The position numbers and the translations under genes are program-made. A DNA stretch of 64,000 nt from Pseudomonadota bacterium. Lineage in GTDB: Bacteria > Pseudomonadota > Alphaproteobacteria > Rhizobiales > Beijerinckiaceae. Shown one piece after another: positions 22,661 through 31,830 of this stretch. Below the pieces are notes generated by a model. It ran no database searches. It was not told where the DNA came from and saw only the letters and a program-made list of their open reading frames with translations. The stretch is from assembly GCA_023386155.1 (NCBI GenBank), contig JAEWKH010000021.1, positions 1 through 64,000 of the forward strand. The letters are read 5' to 3'. The stretch's first letter is position 1. Each line of letters begins with the position of its first letter.

Positions 22661-24100
22661 ATGGCAGTCCAATACGACATCATTATCATCGGCGGCGGGC
22701 CGGGGGGCTATGTGGCGGCGATCCGCGCCGCGCAGCTCGGGTTCAAGACCGCGGTCGTGGAGCGCGAGCATCTCGGCGGCATCTGCCTCAACTGGGGCTG
22801 TATCCCGACCAAGGCCCTGCTGCGCTCGGCCGAGATCTATCACTACATGGAACACGCCAAGGATTACGGCCTGTCGGCTCAGGGCATCGGCTTCGATGCC
22901 GCCGCCATCGTCAACCGCTCGCGCGGCGTGTCGGGGCGTCTCAACGGCGGCGTCGGCATGCTGCTCAAGAAGAACAAGGTCGACGTGATCTGGGGCGAGG
23001 CCACCATCTCCAGGGTCGGCGAGGTCGTCGTCTCGGCGCCCAAGAAGGCGGCGATGCAGCCGCAGAACCCGGTGCCGAAGGGCGTTCTGGAGCCAGGCAC
23101 CTACCAGGCCAAGAACATCATCGTCGCCACCGGCGCGCGTCCCCGCGTGCTGCCCGGCATCGAGCCCGACGGCAAGCTGATCTGGACCTATTTCGAGGCC
23201 ATGGTGCCGCCGTCCATGCCGAAATCGCTGATCGTCATGGGCTCCGGGGCCATCGGCATCGAGTTCGCCTCCTTCTACCGCACCATGGGTGCGGAGGTGA
23301 CGGTAGTCGAGGTGCTGCCGCAGATCCTGCCGGTCGAGGACGCGGAGATCGCAGCCCATGCCCGCAAGCGCTTCGAAAAGCAGGGCATGAAGATCCTGTC
23401 CGGCGCCAAGGTCACGAAGGTGGAGAAGGGGGCAAACTCCGTCACCGCCACCATCGACGACGGCAAGGGCGGTACGCAGACGATCACCGCCGAGCGGATG
23501 ATCTCGGCCGTCGGCGTCGTCGGCAACATCGAGAACCTCGGTCTCGAAAAGCTCGGCGTGAAGATCGAGCGCGGCACCATCGTCACCGATGGCCTCGGCC
23601 GCACCAACGTGCCCGGCATCTACGCCATCGGCGACGTGGCCGGCCCGCCCATGCTGGCGCACAAGGCCGAGCATGAGGGCGTGATCTGCGTCGAGACCAT
23701 CAAGGGCCTGCACACGCATGCCATGGACAAGGCGAAGATCCCGGGCTGCACCTATTGCAACCCGCAGATCGCCTCCGTGGGCCTCACCGAGGCCAAGGCG
23801 AAGGAGCAGGGCTATGACATCCGCGTCGGCCGCTTCCCCTTCATCGGCAACGGCAAGGCGATTGCGCTCGGCGAGCCCGAGGGCCTCGTGAAAACCATCT
23901 TCGACAAGAAGACCGGGCAGCTTCTCGGCGCCCATATGGTCGGCGCGGAAGTGACCGAGCTGATCCAGGGCTTCGTGATCGCCATGAACCTGGAGACCAC
24001 GGAAGAAGACCTGATCCACGCCGTCTTCCCGCACCCGACGCTGTCCGAGACCATGCACGAGAGCGTTATGGACGCGTATGACCGCGTGATCCACATCTGA
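22661..24100 (+). CDS. lpdA: Dihydrolipoamide dehydrogenase (E3)
   Basis: Reoxidises dihydrolipoyl groups of PDH E2. The 479-residue flavoprotein has the FAD motif IIIIGGGPGGYVAA at residues 7-20, the redox disulfide Cys42/Cys47 in GGICLNWGCIPTKAL, an NAD-binding MGSGAIGIEFASFY, and the active-site base in FPHPTLSETMHE. The window holds no 2-oxoglutarate dehydrogenase genes, so this copy most likely serves PDH. Confidence 0.95.
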   Translation: MAVQYDIIIIGGGPGGYVAAIRAAQLGFKTAVVEREHLGGICLNWGCIPTKALLRSAEIYHYMEHAKDYGLSAQGIGFDAAAIVNRSRGVSGRLNGGVGMLLKKNKVDVIWGEATISRVGEVVVSAPKKAAMQPQNPVPKGVLEPGTYQAKNIIVATGARPRVLPGIEPDGKLIWTYFEAMVPPSMPKSLIVMGSGAIGIEFASFYRTMGAEVTVVEVLPQILPVEDAEIAAHARKRFEKQGMKILSGAKVTKVEKGANSVTATIDDGKGGTQTITAERMISAVGVVGNIENLGLEKLGVKIERGTIVTDGLGRTNVPGIYAIGDVAGPPMLAHKAEHEGVICVETIKGLHTHAMDKAKIPGCTYCNPQIASVGLTEAKAKEQGYDIRVGRFPFIGNGKAIALGEPEGLVKTIFDKKTGQLLGAHMVGAEVTELIQGFVIAMNLETTEEDLIHAVFPHPTLSETMHESVMDAYDRVIHI

Positions 24101-24131
24101 ATGCGCAGATGGGCACCCCGCCCACTCGGAT

Positions 24132-24250
24132 CTAGCGCATCGTGCGGAAAAGTGGCCTCGGTTTTCCGCAATAAACGATGCGCTATCTAAGAAGTGGAGC
24201 ATCGGATCCGATCCCAAAAGTGGAGTCCACTTTTGGGTCCGATGCTCTAG
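24132..24250. repeat. Interspersed palindromic repeat, family A, copy 2 (with nested hairpin)
   Basis: Starts TAGCGCATCGTGCGGAAAAGT and returns with ACGATGCGC, like copies 1 and 3. The second palindrome (GAGCATCGGATCCGATGCTC elsewhere) is here split by an extra hairpin, CCCAAAAGTGGA..TCCACTTTTGGG, between the two halves. This looks like an expanded copy. Confidence 0.7.
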
Positions 24251-24256
24251 AATACC

Positions 24257-24283
24257 ATATGGCCGGGTTCGTCCCGGCCATAT
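24257..24283. repeat. Short palindrome, family B, copy 3
   Basis: ATATGGCCGGGTT..CCCGGCCATAT, 14 bp before the 3' end of the EamA gene. Together with the family A copy it forms a dense palindromic block between the convergent lpd and EamA genes, probably a bidirectional terminator. Confidence 0.7.
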
Positions 24284-24297
24284 GCGTTTTCAGGGAT

Positions 24298-25200
24298 CTA
24301 TCTCGGTGCCAGGGATATCGCCGTCCTCGTATCGGATGGCTTTGCAAAGCGCTTCGCGCCTGCCACGCAGCCGATCACCGCGAGAGTGGCGGCGATCATC
24401 GTCCACTCGATCGCCTCGTGCAGAAGGGCTGCGGACCAGAAGAGGCCCAGGAAGGGCTGGAGCAGTTGCAGCTGCCCGACGCCCGCAATGCCCCCGAGAG
24501 CGAGGCCGCGATACCAGAATACGAAGCCGATCAGCATCGAGAACAGGGAGACATAGGCAAGCCCCAGCCATGCCGGCAGGCCGATCCCGCTCAAGGATTC
24601 CGGCCAGGTGAAAAGCATCAGCGGTGCCATCGCCGGCAGGGAAAGGACGAGGGCCCAGGAGATGACCTGCCAGCCGCCGAGCCGTCGGGAGAGCTTTGCA
24701 CCTTCCGCATAGCCGAGCCCGCACAGAAGGACAGCTCCGATCATCAGCAGATCTCCGGCCGGCGATGCCGAGAAGCCCTGCGCGAGCGCGAAACCGGCGA
24801 CCAGGCATCCTCCCAGCCCGGAGAAGATCCAAAATGCGGGTTGCGGGCGCTCGCCCCCACGCACCACACCGAAGATCGCGGTGGCAAGGGGGAGAAGGCC
24901 GATGAACACGATCGAATGGGCCGCTGTAATCTGCTGGAGAGCCAGGGCCGTCAGTAGCGGAAAGCCAATGACGACGCCCAGGGCGACGATTCCGAGGGCG
25001 GGGAGGTCGGCACTGCTGGGACGCTTCTGGCGAAGGAGCAGAAGCAGTACCGCTCCCAGAAACCCGGCGATGCAGGCCCGTGCCATGGTCAGGAACAATG
25101 GATCGAAATCGGCCACGGCGACCCGCGTTGCGGGTAGCGAGCCACTGAAGATCAGCACCCCCATGAAGCCGCTGATCCAGCCTTCCCTTGCCCGGTCCAT
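24298..25200 (-). CDS. EamA/DMT-family transporter
   Basis: A 300-residue protein with about ten hydrophobic helices and two EamA repeats, typical of drug/metabolite exporters of the RhtA/YdcZ style. The ATG at 25200 is preferred over one five codons upstream because GGAAGG lies 7 bp before it. It is divergent from the MocR-type regulator, and such pairs often place exporter expression under the regulator. Substrate unknown; an amino acid or vitamin B6-related compound is a guess based on the neighbour. Confidence 0.8.
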   Translation of the reverse strand: MDRAREGWISGFMGVLIFSGSLPATRVAVADFDPLFLTMARACIAGFLGAVLLLLLRQKRPSSADLPALGIVALGVVIGFPLLTALALQQITAAHSIVFIGLLPLATAIFGVVRGGERPQPAFWIFSGLGGCLVAGFALAQGFSASPAGDLLMIGAVLLCGLGYAEGAKLSRRLGGWQVISWALVLSLPAMAPLMLFTWPESLSGIGLPAWLGLAYVSLFSMLIGFVFWYRGLALGGIAGVGQLQLLQPFLGLFWSAALLHEAIEWTMIAATLAVIGCVAGAKRFAKPSDTRTAISLAPR

Positions 25201-25265
25201 GCTCAAACCTTCCATTCAAGTCTGCTCTTGTCTGCCGGACGACATAGCTTTTCCAGATACAATGG

Positions 25266-25309
25266 AGTACAGTTCAGGCGAACTGTCATGGCAAGAGGTG
25301 CAGTACAGT
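25266..25309. promoter_or_regulatory. Putative operator between EamA gene and MocR gene
   Basis: A perfect inverted repeat ACAGTTC-AGGC-GAACTGT (25269-25286) overlaps the first of two direct AGTACAGT repeats (25266-25273 and 25302-25309, 36 bp apart). MocR/PdxR-type regulators often bind direct and inverted repeats in such divergent gaps. The second repeat abuts the regulator's GTG start, which would allow autoregulation. Confidence 0.5.
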
Positions 25310-26756
25310 GGACGATCTCGGATCGCATCGATTGGGCGTGACGCGGGTGGAGCACGTCATGCGGACGATCCGCACGCAGATCACCAACCGGTCCCTGACG
25401 CCCGGTGCGAAGCTCCCTTCGATCCGTTCCGTCGCCGCGACGATGCAGGTGTCCAAATCCACCGTGGTCGAAGCCTATGACCGGCTGGCGGCGGAAGGTG
25501 TCATCCGGTCCCGACCGGGCTCCGGCTTCTACAGTGCGGCGCCGCTGGCTCCTCTGTCCCTGACGGAGCTTGCGCCGCGCCTCGACCGTGCCATCGATCC
25601 ATTCTGGGTTTCCCGCCAGTCTCTGGAAGCCGGTCAGGCGATGCTGAAGCCCGGTTGCGGATGGCTTCCGAGCGAGTGGATGCCCGAGGAGGATATCCGC
25701 CGCGCTCTTCGCAACCTCGCGCGGACCAAGGAACAGCTGAAGCTCACGGATTATGGGACGCCGCTCGGGCTTGCGCCGCTGCGCCGGTTCCTCTCCCGCC
25801 GCATGGCCGAGCAGGGACTTCGCGCCAGCCCCGATCAGATCCTGCTCACGGACTCGGGCACTCAGGCAATCGATCTCGTCTGCCGATTCCTGCTGCAGCC
25901 GGGCGACGCGGTACTGGTCGACGATCCCTGCTACTTCAATTTCCTGGCCCTGCTGCGGGCGCATCAGGTGAGGATCGTCGGCGTTCCGTATACGTCAGGC
26001 GGTCCCGATCTCGAGCGCTTCGAGCTGGCGCTCACAGAGCATCGTCCGCGCCTCTACATTACGAATTCCGGCCTTCACAATCCGACGGGCGCCTCGCTGC
26101 AGGCGACCACGGCCCACAGGATCCTGAAGCTTGCCGAAGCCCACGATGCGGTCGTGGTCGAGGATGACATCTTTGCTGACTTCGAGGTGGAACCGGCACC
26201 ACGCCTGGCGGCTTTGGACGGCCTCGACCGCGTGGTGCGGATCGGAAGCTTCTCCAAGACGCTCTCGGCTTCCTTCCGGTGCGGCTATATCGCAGGGCGT
26301 GCCGACTGGATCGACAAGCTGACGGATCTCAGGATCGCGACGGGCTTTGCAAGCAGCCCCCTGTCTCAGGACCTCGTTCTCAACGTGCTGGGTAGCAGCA
26401 GATATCGCAAATATCTGGAAACGCTGCGAGCTCGCCTTTCCAAGGCACGGGCGGAATCCATACGGCGCCTGCGCTCGCTCGGCATCGAGCCCTGGCTCGA
26501 GCCGAAGGCCGGCATGTTTGTCTGGTGCCGCCTGCCTGATGACCTGGATGCCGCCGACGTGGCGCGCCGCGCCTTGAACGACGATCTCGTCCTGGCTCCT
26601 GGCAATGTCTTCAGCTCCTCGCAGAGCGCGCAGGCCTTTATGCGGTTCAACGTGGCGCAATGCACCGATGGCAGGATTTTCGAAACGCTCGAGAAGGCGA
26701 TGCGATCATCCTCGCAAGCATGCGAAGATCGAGCGAAAGGACGGGGCGATGGCTGA
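25308..26756 (+). CDS. MocR-type transcriptional regulator (GntR HTH fused to aminotransferase)
   Basis: A 482-residue fusion: an N-terminal GntR winged helix-turn-helix (residues about 10-80, with KLPSIRSVAATMQVSKSTV and GVIRSRPGSGFY) and a C-terminal fold type I aminotransferase-like domain with a PLP lysine in GSFSKTLSASFRCGY. MocR proteins sense PLP or amino-compound adducts. The start is GTG at 25308. Its regulated gene is probably the divergent EamA transporter. The next gene overlaps its 3' end by 8 bp. Confidence 0.88.
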   Translation: MDDLGSHRLGVTRVEHVMRTIRTQITNRSLTPGAKLPSIRSVAATMQVSKSTVVEAYDRLAAEGVIRSRPGSGFYSAAPLAPLSLTELAPRLDRAIDPFWVSRQSLEAGQAMLKPGCGWLPSEWMPEEDIRRALRNLARTKEQLKLTDYGTPLGLAPLRRFLSRRMAEQGLRASPDQILLTDSGTQAIDLVCRFLLQPGDAVLVDDPCYFNFLALLRAHQVRIVGVPYTSGGPDLERFELALTEHRPRLYITNSGLHNPTGASLQATTAHRILKLAEAHDAVVVEDDIFADFEVEPAPRLAALDGLDRVVRIGSFSKTLSASFRCGYIAGRADWIDKLTDLRIATGFASSPLSQDLVLNVLGSSRYRKYLETLRARLSKARAESIRRLRSLGIEPWLEPKAGMFVWCRLPDDLDAADVARRALNDDLVLAPGNVFSSSQSAQAFMRFNVAQCTDGRIFETLEKAMRSSSQACEDRAKGRGDG

Positions 26757-27204
26757 ACAAGACACAACCCAGCATGGTGAGTGCCGGTGCGGCCAAGTGA
26801 GATTCCGCATCAGCGGTGCGCCGATCATTACCATGGCATGCCACTGCACGGGCTGCCAGCGGATGACGGCAAGCGCCTTTTCGTTAAGCGCTCTGTACCC
26901 GAGCCGGAATTTCGAGCTGGTGCAGGGAGAACCCGTGATCGGCGGCCTACATGGTGCGGCGCGCCACTTCTTTTGCCCTCACTGCATGAGCTGGCTCTTC
27001 ACCAGGCCTGAGGGCATGGACGAGTTCGTCAATGTCCGCACGACCATGCTGGATAACCCCTCACAGTTCCCGCCCTTCATCGAAACCTGGACCAGCGAGG
27101 CGCTGCCCTGGGCGAAAACGCCCGCGATCCACAGTTTCGAGAAGCTGCCGCCGATGGACCGATATCCGGAACTGGCGGCAGAGTTTTCTCAAAGAGGTCC
27201 TTAA
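26749..27204 (+). CDS. GFA (glutathione-dependent formaldehyde-activating enzyme-like) protein
   Basis: A 151-residue zinc-binding protein of the GFA family. The cysteines are in CRCGQ (12, 14), CHCTGC (31, 33, 36) and CPHC. The ATG at 26749 overlaps the MocR gene. The family name comes from Gfa, but most members lack proven formaldehyde activity. Cotranscribed with the MocR regulator. Confidence 0.85.
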   Translation: MAEQDTTQHGECRCGQVRFRISGAPIITMACHCTGCQRMTASAFSLSALYPSRNFELVQGEPVIGGLHGAARHFFCPHCMSWLFTRPEGMDEFVNVRTTMLDNPSQFPPFIETWTSEALPWAKTPAIHSFEKLPPMDRYPELAAEFSQRGP

Positions 27205-27241
27205 ACCGGATCTAGGGTCGCGAGCCTTCAGTTTGGAAGAG

Positions 27242-27325
27242 CTAGCGCATCGTGCGGAAAAGTGGACCCGGTTTTTCGCACGATGCGCTCTTCATAGAGC
27301 GGAGCATCGGATCCGATGCTCTAGA
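27242..27325. repeat. Interspersed palindromic repeat, family A, copy 3
   Basis: TAGCGCATCGTGCGGAAAAG..CGCACGATGCGCTC, then GAGCATCGGATCCGATGCTC. It is the cleanest copy of the family and is followed to 27418 by further AT/GC-rich sequence ending GCTCTAG, which resembles another member of the same class. It lies between convergent genes and may act as terminator. Confidence 0.75.
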
Positions 27326-27413
27326 GCTGTTTCCACTTGCGTGGAATCACCTCTCTTCTTTGGTTTGCCGCATTTTTTGACGGCGAACCGGGGCCGCTTC
27401 GCCGAAAAATGCT

Positions 27414-28256
27414 CTAGACGATGAAGAAGTCCTTCTCCGTGATCGAAAGATTCTTCGAGAGCTTCGCGATCACTTTCTTCGAGGCCGAACCCGTCCCATC
27501 CGGATCATAATAGAGGTAGCCTGTGTCATCGTTGTAAATGATCCGGTCGCTCTTGTCGTGAGCCGAGCTGCCGGTCCAGAATGCACTGGCCTTCAGGCGC
27601 CCCAGAGGGCCAGCCTTGGTGAAGATGTCCTTTTCCAAGTGAATGCTGTCGTACTTCACCGAGAAGTCCGTGATCGTGTCCATGTTGGATTTGACCGGGT
27701 TGTTCTCGAAAACGAACTTGTCGGAGCCCTTGCCACCTGTCAGCGTGTCCTTGCCCAGTCCGCCGTAGAGATAATCGTTGCCGGACGAGCCCCACAGCTT
27801 GTCATTGCCACGCCCGCCATACACGCGATCGTTGCCGCTTCCGCCATCCAGGCGGTCATTGCCGCCGTATCCCTTGATCGTGTCTTTTCCTGACCGGCCG
27901 TAGATGCGGTCACTGCCATCATTGCCCAGAAGCCAATCGTTGCCAGTTCCGCCATCGATCGTGACCGGACCGTATTGATACCGAGGCGACGTCAGATCGA
28001 CGATATCGTTGCCATCCCCGCTATAGATCTCCGTTACGTTGATCAGGCGTGGCGCATCGATATTCGAGGTGTCCAGGTAGATAAGGTCCGCATCTGCCGT
28101 GCCGTATACCGTAAAGTAATCGCTGGCATCGCCCCAGGCATCCAGGCTAGCGATACCCTGCACCTGGAACGAAGTCCCAGGCATAGGATCGCCAAGCGTG
28201 CCTACGTCAGTGAACGTATCGAACTTGAACGTTCCACTCCAACTTAGAAATTTCAT
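27414..28256 (-). CDS. RTX-type calcium-binding protein, probably type I secreted
   Basis: A 280-residue acidic protein with no N-terminal signal peptide. From about residue 100 to 170 there are tandem nonapeptides of GGxGxDxxx type (for example GGTGNDWLLG, GGSGNDRVYG, GGRGNDKLWG). The C-terminus has the SDRIIYNDDTGYLYYDPDGTG segment seen in many rhizobial calcium-binding secreted proteins and ends in hydrophobic DFFIV, typical of type I secretion signals. The N-terminal 90 residues are not recognised. No HlyB/HlyD/TolC genes are in the window. Confidence 0.85.
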   Translation of the reverse strand: MKFLSWSGTFKFDTFTDVGTLGDPMPGTSFQVQGIASLDAWGDASDYFTVYGTADADLIYLDTSNIDAPRLINVTEIYSGDGNDIVDLTSPRYQYGPVTIDGGTGNDWLLGNDGSDRIYGRSGKDTIKGYGGNDRLDGGSGNDRVYGGRGNDKLWGSSGNDYLYGGLGKDTLTGGKGSDKFVFENNPVKSNMDTITDFSVKYDSIHLEKDIFTKAGPLGRLKASAFWTGSSAHDKSDRIIYNDDTGYLYYDPDGTGSASKKVIAKLSKNLSITEKDFFIV

Positions 28257-28683
28257 GATGTTGACCTCAACCGATGACTTGCCCCTCTGGCGTTTTCGTC
28301 ATTATCCGGAGCAGATCTGTACTGATCGCTCGCCTGTTTCGTCAGAAGATGTCATGAACATGGTGTAAGTCCATGTGCCTAAATGGGCATACCACTTAAA
28401 GGTTTTGTGGCTCTGTCCTATAAGGATTATGTGACTAGCCCTAAAAGCTATTTCGCAGGACGGATATTTAGCCTGCGTTTATTTTTGCGCTGCACTGGAA
28501 GCAGGCCGTTCCCGGAAGGATGATGATATCGGATGTTCCACGAAAATTTCGGTTATAACCTAGCTATTTTTAGCTAGTTCGAACGCTCCCGGACAACCCC
28601 ACTTTTCTCACTTAGGCTTATTGTCATCACGGGGCATGCTGATGCCGACCGTCCAAATGGTCGCTCCAACCTTGGCGTAAGGC
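28257..28683. other. Intergenic region without a gene (RTX gene / GNAT gene divergent gap)
   Basis: About 430 bp, AT-richer than its surroundings, with no credible reading frame. It must contain the divergent promoters. A 6-bp inverted repeat ACATGG-N7-CCATGT at 28358-28376 lies about 100 bp upstream of the RTX start and is a possible operator. I see no other clear signal. Confidence 0.5.
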
Positions 28684-30024
28684 ATGAAGCCGGACCTAGT
28701 GAAAATCAAGGCCGACTGCCGTTCTCTCAGCGATATCCCCGAAGCTGTGCGAGTGGTAACCGTCCGTGATCTCGATGGACTGCAGCCGCATGTGGAAGCG
28801 TGGGACCGATTGGCTTGGCATTCGCCGCAGGGTCTTGCCACCATGCTGCCGGCCTGGGCCGATGCCACTTTCCGGCATGGCCTATGGCCGCACTGGCGCT
28901 GGATGTGCTGCTTTGCCTATGCGGGAGAGCGGCTGATCGGTGCGATGCCGGTCGTGATCACGCCGCACCCGATCCTCGGCCAACGCTGGCCGCTGCTGCG
29001 TACCTACGGCAAGCTGACGACTTCGGGCGATATCGCCCTTGCACCCGACCGTGCTGCCGAAGCCCTTGAGGCTTTGCTGGAGGAGGTGGTGCGGCAGGAA
29101 CCGCGCCATGTCGGCTTGGATCTACAGGCCGTCCGACGGAATTCCTTAGTATGGCCCGCGCTGCGGAACAGAGCGGCAGAGCACTTCGTGCGCACCAGCG
29201 CGCGCCACCGTTTCTCCCTGCTCGATGTCAGAGGATGCTTCGATTCCTTCCTCGGAACCGTGAAACGTATGTCGAGCGACCTGGGGCGCTTTCGTCGCAA
29301 GATCGAAAAGCGCGGAAAGGTTCGGGTTGAGATCGTCGATGGCCGCAATGCCACGGCTGATTTTCTGCCGCAATTCATGGCCCTCGAAGCGGCTGGCTGG
29401 AAGGGACGTTGTGGCGGGGCCATCCTGAACAATCCGGATTCCATCGCCTTTCACACAGCCCTCGTCGAGAACTTCGCAGCGCAGGAGCGCCTCGTGTGGC
29501 ACCGGATCTGGGTCGACGACATCCTCGTCGGCGCGCAACTGGCGCTGAGATGCAACCGATCGCTCATGCTGCCGAAATATACCTTCAACGAGGACTTCGC
29601 CGAGTGCCGCGTCGGCACGCTCCTGACCGAAGCCACTTTCCGGGACGCGTTCGCACGGTCCGATCTGCATGAGGTCAATCCGATGAGCAGGGCGCAGGCC
29701 CATACCTACTGGCACATGCCCGAAGAGGACTATGTCGATCTGCACTTCGTGCGTCGGACAGCCCCGGCCGTACTGTTTCAGTTGCCTCGCGTTTGGCTGC
29801 GGAAGACCTACTGGGCGCACATTCGGCCGCGGGTACCCGACCTCGTCAGGAGCCTCTATCGCCAAGTCAAGCGCAGCAACGGCCACAAGCCCAAGCGCGC
29901 CGCAGAGGTTCATTCCGCCCCGAAAGGGCATCAGGGTCATAAAGGACTTCGCAAGGGGGAGGCGATTGCTGCTGCCCTGTTCATTGTCACTTTCACGGCA
30001 GGGGCATGGTTGCTTATGCAATGA
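28684..30024 (+). CDS. GNAT/BioF2-like acyltransferase with C-terminal membrane helix
   Basis: A 446-residue protein of the BioF2-like (Acetyltransf_6, CelD-like) GNAT group, often involved in polysaccharide or cell-surface acylation. The central part (RFRRKIEKRGKVRVEI, AGWKGRCGGAIL, LPKYTFNEDFAE) is characteristic. The C-terminus has a basic stretch (QVKRSNGHKPKRA) and one predicted transmembrane helix (AAALFIVTFTAGAWLL). No polysaccharide genes are adjacent, so the acceptor is unknown. Confidence 0.75.
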   Translation: MKPDLVKIKADCRSLSDIPEAVRVVTVRDLDGLQPHVEAWDRLAWHSPQGLATMLPAWADATFRHGLWPHWRWMCCFAYAGERLIGAMPVVITPHPILGQRWPLLRTYGKLTTSGDIALAPDRAAEALEALLEEVVRQEPRHVGLDLQAVRRNSLVWPALRNRAAEHFVRTSARHRFSLLDVRGCFDSFLGTVKRMSSDLGRFRRKIEKRGKVRVEIVDGRNATADFLPQFMALEAAGWKGRCGGAILNNPDSIAFHTALVENFAAQERLVWHRIWVDDILVGAQLALRCNRSLMLPKYTFNEDFAECRVGTLLTEATFRDAFARSDLHEVNPMSRAQAHTYWHMPEEDYVDLHFVRRTAPAVLFQLPRVWLRKTYWAHIRPRVPDLVRSLYRQVKRSNGHKPKRAAEVHSAPKGHQGHKGLRKGEAIAAALFIVTFTAGAWLLMQ

Positions 30025-30316
30025 TGCGACCTGAAGTGGGAGACCGGCATGGTTCGTGCCGTGATCCCCGGGGAAGCTCGGTTCAGGGGAAGCGTTTGTT
30101 AAGGAAAACATTCAGAGTTTGCTTCGTGTCCCAGCGGTAGGCTTGACCATAGATCTGTTCCCTTTGTCCGGTGCTCGCCAAATGGCGAGACAAGCAGCGC
30201 AGCCTGGATTGAAACGCTGTCCCGCGATCTGAGCATTTGCGAATATGCGCCGGAAGTCTTAAATCAGCGGCACATCAGGAAGGGCAGGGTCCCTTCGCCC
30301 CAGGGGTTTTAGCTTC

Positions 30317-31276
30317 ATGGCCGTCGTTCTCGACCTACTGAACAAGGATCAGCGCCCTCGCCATCCGGAAAAGGCGCATAGGCCGGACCAGCCCGTCCAG
30401 CAGCGCAAGCCCGAATGGATCCGCGTGAAGGCTCCCGGCTCACCGAAATGGGCGGAGACCAACCGGATCGTGCGCGAGAACAAGCTCGTGACGGTCTGCG
30501 AGGAGGCGGGCTGCCCCAATATCGGCGAGTGCTGGGAGAAGAAGCACGCGACCTTCATGATCATGGGCGACACCTGCACCCGGGCCTGCGCCTTCTGCAA
30601 CGTGAAGACCGGCCTGCCGCAGGCGCTCGACCCCAACGAGCCGGAGAATGTGGCTACGGCCGTGGAGAAGCTCGGCCTGGAGCACGTGGTCATCACCTCC
30701 GTGGACCGGGATGACCTGGCGGACGGCGGCGCGCAGCATTTCGCCGACGTGATCCGTGCCATCCGCGCCCGCTCGCCGAAGACCACCATCGAGATCCTGA
30801 CACCGGACTTCCTGAGGAAACCCGGCGCCCTCGAAATCGTGGTCGCGGCCAAGCCCGACGTGTTCAACCACAATCTCGAGACCGTGCCGTCGAAGTATCT
30901 GAAGGTCCGTCCCGGCGCGCGTTATTTCCACTCCATCCGCCTGCTCCAGCAGGTGAAGGAACTCGATCCGACCATCTTCACCAAGTCCGGAATCATGGTC
31001 GGCCTCGGCGAGGAGCGGAACGAGGTGCTCCAGCTCATGGACGACCTGCGCTCGGCGGAGGTGGATTTCATGACCATCGGCCAGTATCTCCAGCCGACGA
31101 AGAAGCACCATCCGGTCATCCGCTTCGTTACGCCGGACGAGTTCAAGGCCTATGAAACCACCGCCTATGCCAAGGGGTTCCTCCTGGTCTCCGCGACCCC
31201 GCTGACGCGTTCCTCGCACCATGCGGGAGAGGATTTCGCCAAGCTGAAGGCAGCGCGTCTGACGAAGCTCGGCTAG
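30317..31276 (+). CDS. lipA: Lipoyl synthase
   Basis: Radical SAM enzyme that inserts two sulfurs into protein-bound octanoate, making the lipoyl groups of PdhB, PdhC and related proteins. The 319 residues include the auxiliary cluster Cys61, Cys66 and Cys72 ([12 protein letters not shown]) and the radical SAM CxxxCxxC at Cys87, Cys91 and Cys94. The terminal RSSYHAGE-type motif appears here as [10 protein letters not shown]. The 292 bp upstream (30025-30316) hold no recognisable gene or RNA. Confidence 0.96.
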   Translation: MAVVLDLLNKDQRPRHPEKAHRPDQPVQQRKPEWIRVKAPGSPKWAETNRIVRENKLVTVCEEAGCPNIGECWEKKHATFMIMGDTCTRACAFCNVKTGLPQALDPNEPENVATAVEKLGLEHVVITSVDRDDLADGGAQHFADVIRAIRARSPKTTIEILTPDFLRKPGALEIVVAAKPDVFNHNLETVPSKYLKVRPGARYFHSIRLLQQVKELDPTIFTKSGIMVGLGEERNEVLQLMDDLRSAEVDFMTIGQYLQPTKKHHPVIRFVTPDEFKAYETTAYAKGFLLVSATPLTRSSHHAGEDFAKLKAARLTKLG

Positions 31277-31303
31277 AAACCGACGGGCACATCTGGACGA
31301 GGC

Positions 31304-31828
31304 ATGCAGCGCATTCTGGTCATCGGCAGCCCGGGCGCGGGCAAGAGCACCCTGGCGAGCCGCCTCGCCGGGCGCTTGAACCTGCCGCTGATTCACCTCG
31401 ACCGGGAATATTTCGGGCCCGGCTGGACCATGCCGCCCAAGGACGAATGGCGGGAACGGGTGAAAGCCCTCGCGGCCAGGCCCGCCTGGGTCATGGACGG
31501 CAACTATGCCAGCACCTTCGACCTCCGCGTGCCCCGCGCCACTGCCATCGTCTGGCTCGACCTGCCGCGCTGGCGGTGCATTCTGAGCGTGCTCTGGCGG
31601 GTGGCCAGGAATTACGGGCGGCATCGCCCGGATCTTGGCTCCGCGGGCCCGGAGCGCTTCGACTGGTCGTTCATGCGCTGGATCTGGTCCTATCCGGAAA
31701 AGATGCGGCCGAAGACCATGCGCATGCTGGAGCGTCTGCGAGTCGATCAGCGTGTGTTCGTCCTGCGTTCCCGCTCCAATATTCCGGCCCTGGAGGCCGC
31801 CCTTTCAACCGTCAAAGAGGCCGCCTGA
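31304..31828 (+). CDS. Small P-loop kinase-like ATPase (adenylate kinase/FlaR-like)
   Basis: A 174-residue P-loop protein with Walker A GSPGAGKST at residues 8-16. The short fold with LIHLDREYFGPGW and a C-terminal SRSNIPALEAAL is typical of proteins annotated as AAA family ATPases or 'topology modulation protein'. Substrate unknown. It is 27 bp after lipA and 2 bp before the next gene. Confidence 0.75.
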   Translation: MQRILVIGSPGAGKSTLASRLAGRLNLPLIHLDREYFGPGWTMPPKDEWRERVKALAARPAWVMDGNYASTFDLRVPRATAIVWLDLPRWRCILSVLWRVARNYGRHRPDLGSAGPERFDWSFMRWIWSYPEKMRPKTMRMLERLRVDQRVFVLRSRSNIPALEAALSTVKEAA

Positions 31829-31830
31829 GC

